A stretch of 64,000 nt of DNA. Origin: Polytrichum commune. Taxonomy: Eukaryota; Streptophyta; Polytrichopsida; Polytrichales; Polytrichaceae. Below are positions 60,746 through 64,000 of the stretch, one piece after another. Position 1 is the stretch's first letter; every line of letters begins with the position of its first letter. The notes below the pieces were generated by a model that had not been told where the DNA came from, did not search any database, and was given only the letters and a program-made list of their open reading frames with translations. The translations under genes were made by a program, and so were the position numbers. The stretch spans positions 70,633,554 to 70,697,553 of the forward strand of contig OX485803.1 of assembly GCA_950295325.1 (NCBI GenBank), in the 5' to 3' direction.

Positions 60746-61421
60746 CAATCTAACCTCGTTAATATGACACTCATTTATACGACACCCTCGATGTCACGAC
60801 ACATTTTTGCGAGACCAAACTTTTTAGTTCAAAACTCCCTCTTTTATATGACTACGGCACTTGATAATGCGACATTTAGAATCTCCCTTTTGTCATGTTA
60901 AAGAGGTAGTTAATGCTAAAATTCCTTTCATCTATGTTATGTACATGTAAAATACATCCATTTTCACTTGGGAACTACTTGGGAACTTCACTTATCATTG
61001 GAAAGTTAATGAGAATTAGGGTTACTGATGTAGAATGGACATGGTCTAGTTTCTTATCATAGAACTTTTTATATATTGGTGTTAATGAAATTAATTAGTT
61101 CTCAAAAGTTAGTAGGGAATTTAGATAAGATGACGGTTACTAACTTGGGTAGGCAACACCAAAGATCTTTGGACTCCTGTTTCAAGAGTTCTTGAGAATA
61201 TTTGTATTTGTTTGGAGTTATAAGTTATTATTTCATACCATCTATATTGCTTAAACTCGTTTTATAAAATTTTAAGATCATATTTATTACTTATGTTTTC
61301 GTATTCCCTCGATAGTACAACAACTTTACGCCATTTGTCATATTAATGAGAAGACGACACCTCGATAAATACGACTATTTTGTGTGTTTCCCAACCATGT
61401 CATACTAAAGAGGGAGAACAA
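60746..61421. mobile_element. pogo-like MITE, copy 2 (inverted relative to copy 1)
   Basis: It begins CAATCTAACCTCGTTAATAT after TA (60744-60745) and ends, reverse-complemented, TTGTTCTCCCTCTTTAGTAT before TA (61422-61423). About 676 bp align to the reverse complement of 46214-46888. There is no ORF. Confidence 0.8.
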
Positions 61422-61423
61422 TA

Positions 61424-61881
61424 TTCAATTTTTTTATAAATTCATATAAGCATTTTTATTTCTAAGCAAAACCAGTCTCTGATTTTTCAATTTTTGTATT
61501 ACATGTTTAAAAAAATATTGAAAGCAACCCCTAAATGTTTTTACAATGCCGAGGACCCCTACGTACAATATGGGAGTTTTGGCCATGGGTCCTAGAGAAC
61601 CTATTATTTGACTTCAATGTGGTAAATCAAACAAGTGAAGAGAAAGAGAGTCGAACTCCATTCTTGATGGAAATTGGACAACAATCAAGTATACAATGGC
61701 CCTCGGATGGTAGCATGCTTTTTATAAGGAAAAAAATCATATTTTACTACTATGAGCCCTTTTTCCACTCAATAATCTTATTCTCCCAAGGAATTTGTCC
61801 GTATTGCAAAGAACTCAAGTTGATGATGAATCCAACAGTGTCTTATTTGACATAGTTGACTTGCATGTTTCCCGTAGGCAA
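61424..61881. other. Noncoding stretch
   Basis: A 106-codon open frame on the + strand (61535-61855) resembles nothing known to me; no other signal. Confidence 0.3.
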
Positions 61882-61889
61882 TGGATAGT

Positions 61890-63360
61890 CACGGGGAGGT
61901 CACTCAGTAGGATTTTTGTGTATCACATGCGGCGGAGGGGTATTTGTTTAAGGGCTATTTACCTCCAAGGCACGAATTAAAAGCTCCCTATAATTACATA
62001 ATATTCTAAAATGGCCTATTTTTTTGTACCCTACCATTACTTATAATGCCCATGTCATTGAAATTTTTTGTAGTCTATATTCCTTTTAATTAAAAAAATT
62101 GAATTTAAGAATGTATGCAATGCAAAAGTGATGGAAAAAGCAATGCAACAAAAAAATATAAAAATTACGTACCATTGCAAAAACCAAGTACAAAAACTTA
62201 AAGTGAAAATATAAAAAGAAGACTTAGGATGGAACACAACAAGATTGTGTGTGTGTTCACAAACACAACACCCGCTCCATAAAAATCTTTTATTCAAAAT
62301 CACTTTACATGCTAGTGAAGACCAAAACCATATAGTGTGAAACACTTTAAGCTTGGTCATGAATCTTATATAGTTCGTTCTGTCACAAACTTGGACAGTT
62401 GCTCTGAATCATTCCTATCAAGAGTGTACACCTCATTTGTAGAATTGTAGCTCATGGTTACCGTAGATATAATGCAATCTACATCAATCCATTTGCTATC
62501 CGTGTGATCATACTTAAATTTGTTACGGCCTGGATATTTTCTATAATATTGCAACATTACTTCGATGTGGGGATTATTAGGATTTCTCCTCCCTGATTCC
62601 TCCGTTCGAGCAAGGAGGTCAACCGCTTGCCTAAGTACTCCAAATTGTTTCCCATTGTGCCGCCGCATAGCCTGCACCCTACCCACCCACCATGAACTGG
62701 AATCTACTCCGTTCAATATGTTAGTAGCATTTCCAGCTTTAACATCAGTCATTGAACGTCCCCTTTTTCGTTTGGCACCGGATTTTACAGTTGACAATAG
62801 CATTGTTATGCTCCGTTGGACAAAATGCACCCCACAATCAGATCCTGTAGATAACAAACTTGATCCACATAAAGATCTTGCTTGGAGACAATTATCATGG
62901 TTGTTCAAATGAATACTATGTTTAATTCTTGCTAATCTATCTTTGGATAGAAAAACATTACCATTGAGTTGCGAGACAAACGTTGACTTGTAAATGGAAT
63001 GCCCATCAACTTCTACGGTTGGCAAAAAATTTCCGGTTCTCTGTACCGAGGCTTCCAATTTCATTCATTTTTGGGTGAATGATGAGTAATTTTTCATCCA
63101 TCCCTCGTGAGGCATGCGTACGAAATTGATTCTACTAAACATACATCCTAAGATCCTTATTTTCAGCCCCTATATTACTTTTACTAAAAGGGAATGGCCC
63201 ATATTTTATACCTATCTATTTTACTTGTAATGGGCTTATGTACTTTTAATGGACCCTTCATTATTTGGAATTCTTTTATAATTTTTATGTCAAATGATTT
63301 TAATCCTCCCTATATTATGCCGCACGTCGTTTTTAAAATGCACTAAGTGACCTCCCCGTG
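61890..63360 (-). mobile_element. DNA transposon with CACGGGGAGGTCACT ends and intact 8-bp duplication
   Basis: The left end begins CACGGGGAGGTCACTCAGT and the right end, reverse-complemented, CACGGGGAGGTCACTTAGT. The octamer TGGATAGT lies directly outside both ends (61882-61889 and 63361-63368). The 1471-bp body carries one uninterrupted 232-codon ORF on the - strand. An 8-bp duplication is typical of hAT (also P) elements, but the termini are not the usual CAGGG and no transposase was recognised. It is probably non-autonomous. Confidence 0.88.
62366..63064 (-). CDS. Unidentified intact 232-residue ORF carried by the 8-bp-duplication element
   Basis: The ORF starts at ATG 63064 and ends at 62366 without introns. 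The N-terminal half includes FLSKDRLARIKHSIHLNNHD; a basic nuclear-signal-like KSGAKRKRGR follows. The C-terminal half has WWVGRVQAMRRHNGKQFGVL, YYRKYPGRNKFKYDHTDSKW and IDVDCIISTVTMSYN. The WWVGRVQ...KFKY...W(I/V)D.D pattern suggests a small beta-rich domain, possibly related to BAH/Tudor-type chromatin modules, but this is only an impression. Intact coding sequence between fresh TIRs suggests recent activity or selection. It is not a known transposase fold as far as I can see. Confidence 0.55.
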   Translation of the reverse strand: MKLEASVQRTGNFLPTVEVDGHSIYKSTFVSQLNGNVFLSKDRLARIKHSIHLNNHDNCLQARSLCGSSLLSTGSDCGVHFVQRSITMLLSTVKSGAKRKRGRSMTDVKAGNATNILNGVDSSSWWVGRVQAMRRHNGKQFGVLRQAVDLLARTEESGRRNPNNPHIEVMLQYYRKYPGRNKFKYDHTDSKWIDVDCIISTVTMSYNSTNEVYTLDRNDSEQLSKFVTERTI

Positions 63361-63583
63361 TGGATAGTATGATAATAACAAAGAAATTCACATATGTAAT
63401 GCTTTAATTATAACATTTTTGTGCTTGACTATGAACTTATTATAAAGTGTCAAAGCCTTGTATTGATGATGATCCTTACTTACTATACATGCGCCCCATG
63501 ACAATGGACAACATGTTGATGGTGAGGCCATTGCCCCACTGTTCCCCACTGTATAATGAACCGGGATGGTGTAAGTCAAACTA

Positions 63584-63701
63584 CACTAAATAATGTATTT
63601 AGTGTCACCAATTCTATTTGTCTTTCTCAATACTAATTGTAAATCACATATGCAGTGTCACCAACACTAAATGTAAACCTTACACTATTTTTCATTCCTC
63701 G
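63584..63701 (-). repeat. Dispersed repeat, copy 2
   Basis: Inverted partner of 25129-25250 (AGTGTCACCAATTCTATTTG and CAGTGTCACCAACACTAAAT blocks). Confidence 0.7.
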
Positions 63702-64000
63702 TAAATAGATTCGGGCATTATAGATTTACAATGTTGTAGGTACTATTATTCTACAAAGTGATTTTTCATCCGAATGTCAATCACATATGACAATATTTCA
63801 CTTAAAAAAGGTTAGGATGTTGAATATAACAAACTTGGTTTCAATCATATTCGGCATGGATTCCATCAAAGTTTCAATCATCCATGACATCCTTCATAAC
63901 ATTATTCAAATCCAGAACAACGTTCTGTGGGACTGACAACATCCCACAAAATATTTTTCACGTACATACCGAATGTGGAGAATATTTTGTGGAATATTGT
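63702..64000. other. Noncoding right edge
   Basis: Nothing recognised in the last 300 bases. Confidence 0.3.

Noticed and set aside
1-64000. CRISPR arrays, operons, prophage, plasmid or organellar insertions
   Set aside because: The regular tandem repeats present are eukaryotic micro- and minisatellites; genes are spliced nuclear genes and no chloroplast or mitochondrial genome segment was recognised.

Overview
The window is nuclear DNA of a land plant. Four intron-rich genes with GT-AG splice sites can be assembled exon by exon, and all encode plant-type proteins: the autophagy kinase ATG1, a chloroplast-targeted carboxyl-terminal processing peptidase, mitochondrial ribosomal protein bL35, and a cyclic-nucleotide-gated channel of the CNGC19/20 type. 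The chloroplast and mitochondrial targeting sequences, the CNGC and the PIF/Harbinger, pogo and CACTA-type elements fit a plant. The sequence does not identify the species. The sparse genes in AT-rich, MITE-laden DNA fit a medium to large genome. No operon, CRISPR array, rRNA or convincing tRNA is present.

Layout. 1-5850: ATG1 on the + strand, entering from the left and lacking the start of its kinase domain. 5850-8320: convergent intergenic DNA with a 54-bp tandem repeat and a MITE. 8322-14852: the complete 14-exon processing peptidase on the - strand. 15000-21700: transposon graveyard (dead PIF/Harbinger transposase, a minisatellite, a 25-bp-TIR element flanked by TA, a 2-kb pogo-type element holding a LINE-like fragment). 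22183-24032: bL35m in four exons on the + strand. 24000-33000: a gag-protease open frame, an inverted MITE pair, and a pogo derivative that keeps the transposase DNA-binding domain. 33081-38308: the nine-exon CNGC on the - strand, with probable untranslated 5' exons out to about 41500. 38300-64000: no further recognisable host gene, but dense small DNA transposons, several with target-site duplications still readable.

The four genes act in different compartments (phagophore, thylakoid lumen, mitochondrial ribosome, membrane) and show no sign of working as a unit. The most unusual material is among the mobile elements: a 1.47-kb element with an intact 8-bp target duplication that carries a 232-codon uninterrupted ORF I cannot assign; a 2.25-kb element carrying a 196-codon ORF with a Myb-like stretch; a MITE-in-MITE insertion whose empty site is also present in the window; a roughly 820-bp palindrome; and a 333-bp CACTA-type foldback with a perfect 3-bp duplication. 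All readings come from inspecting the sequence; no database search was possible.
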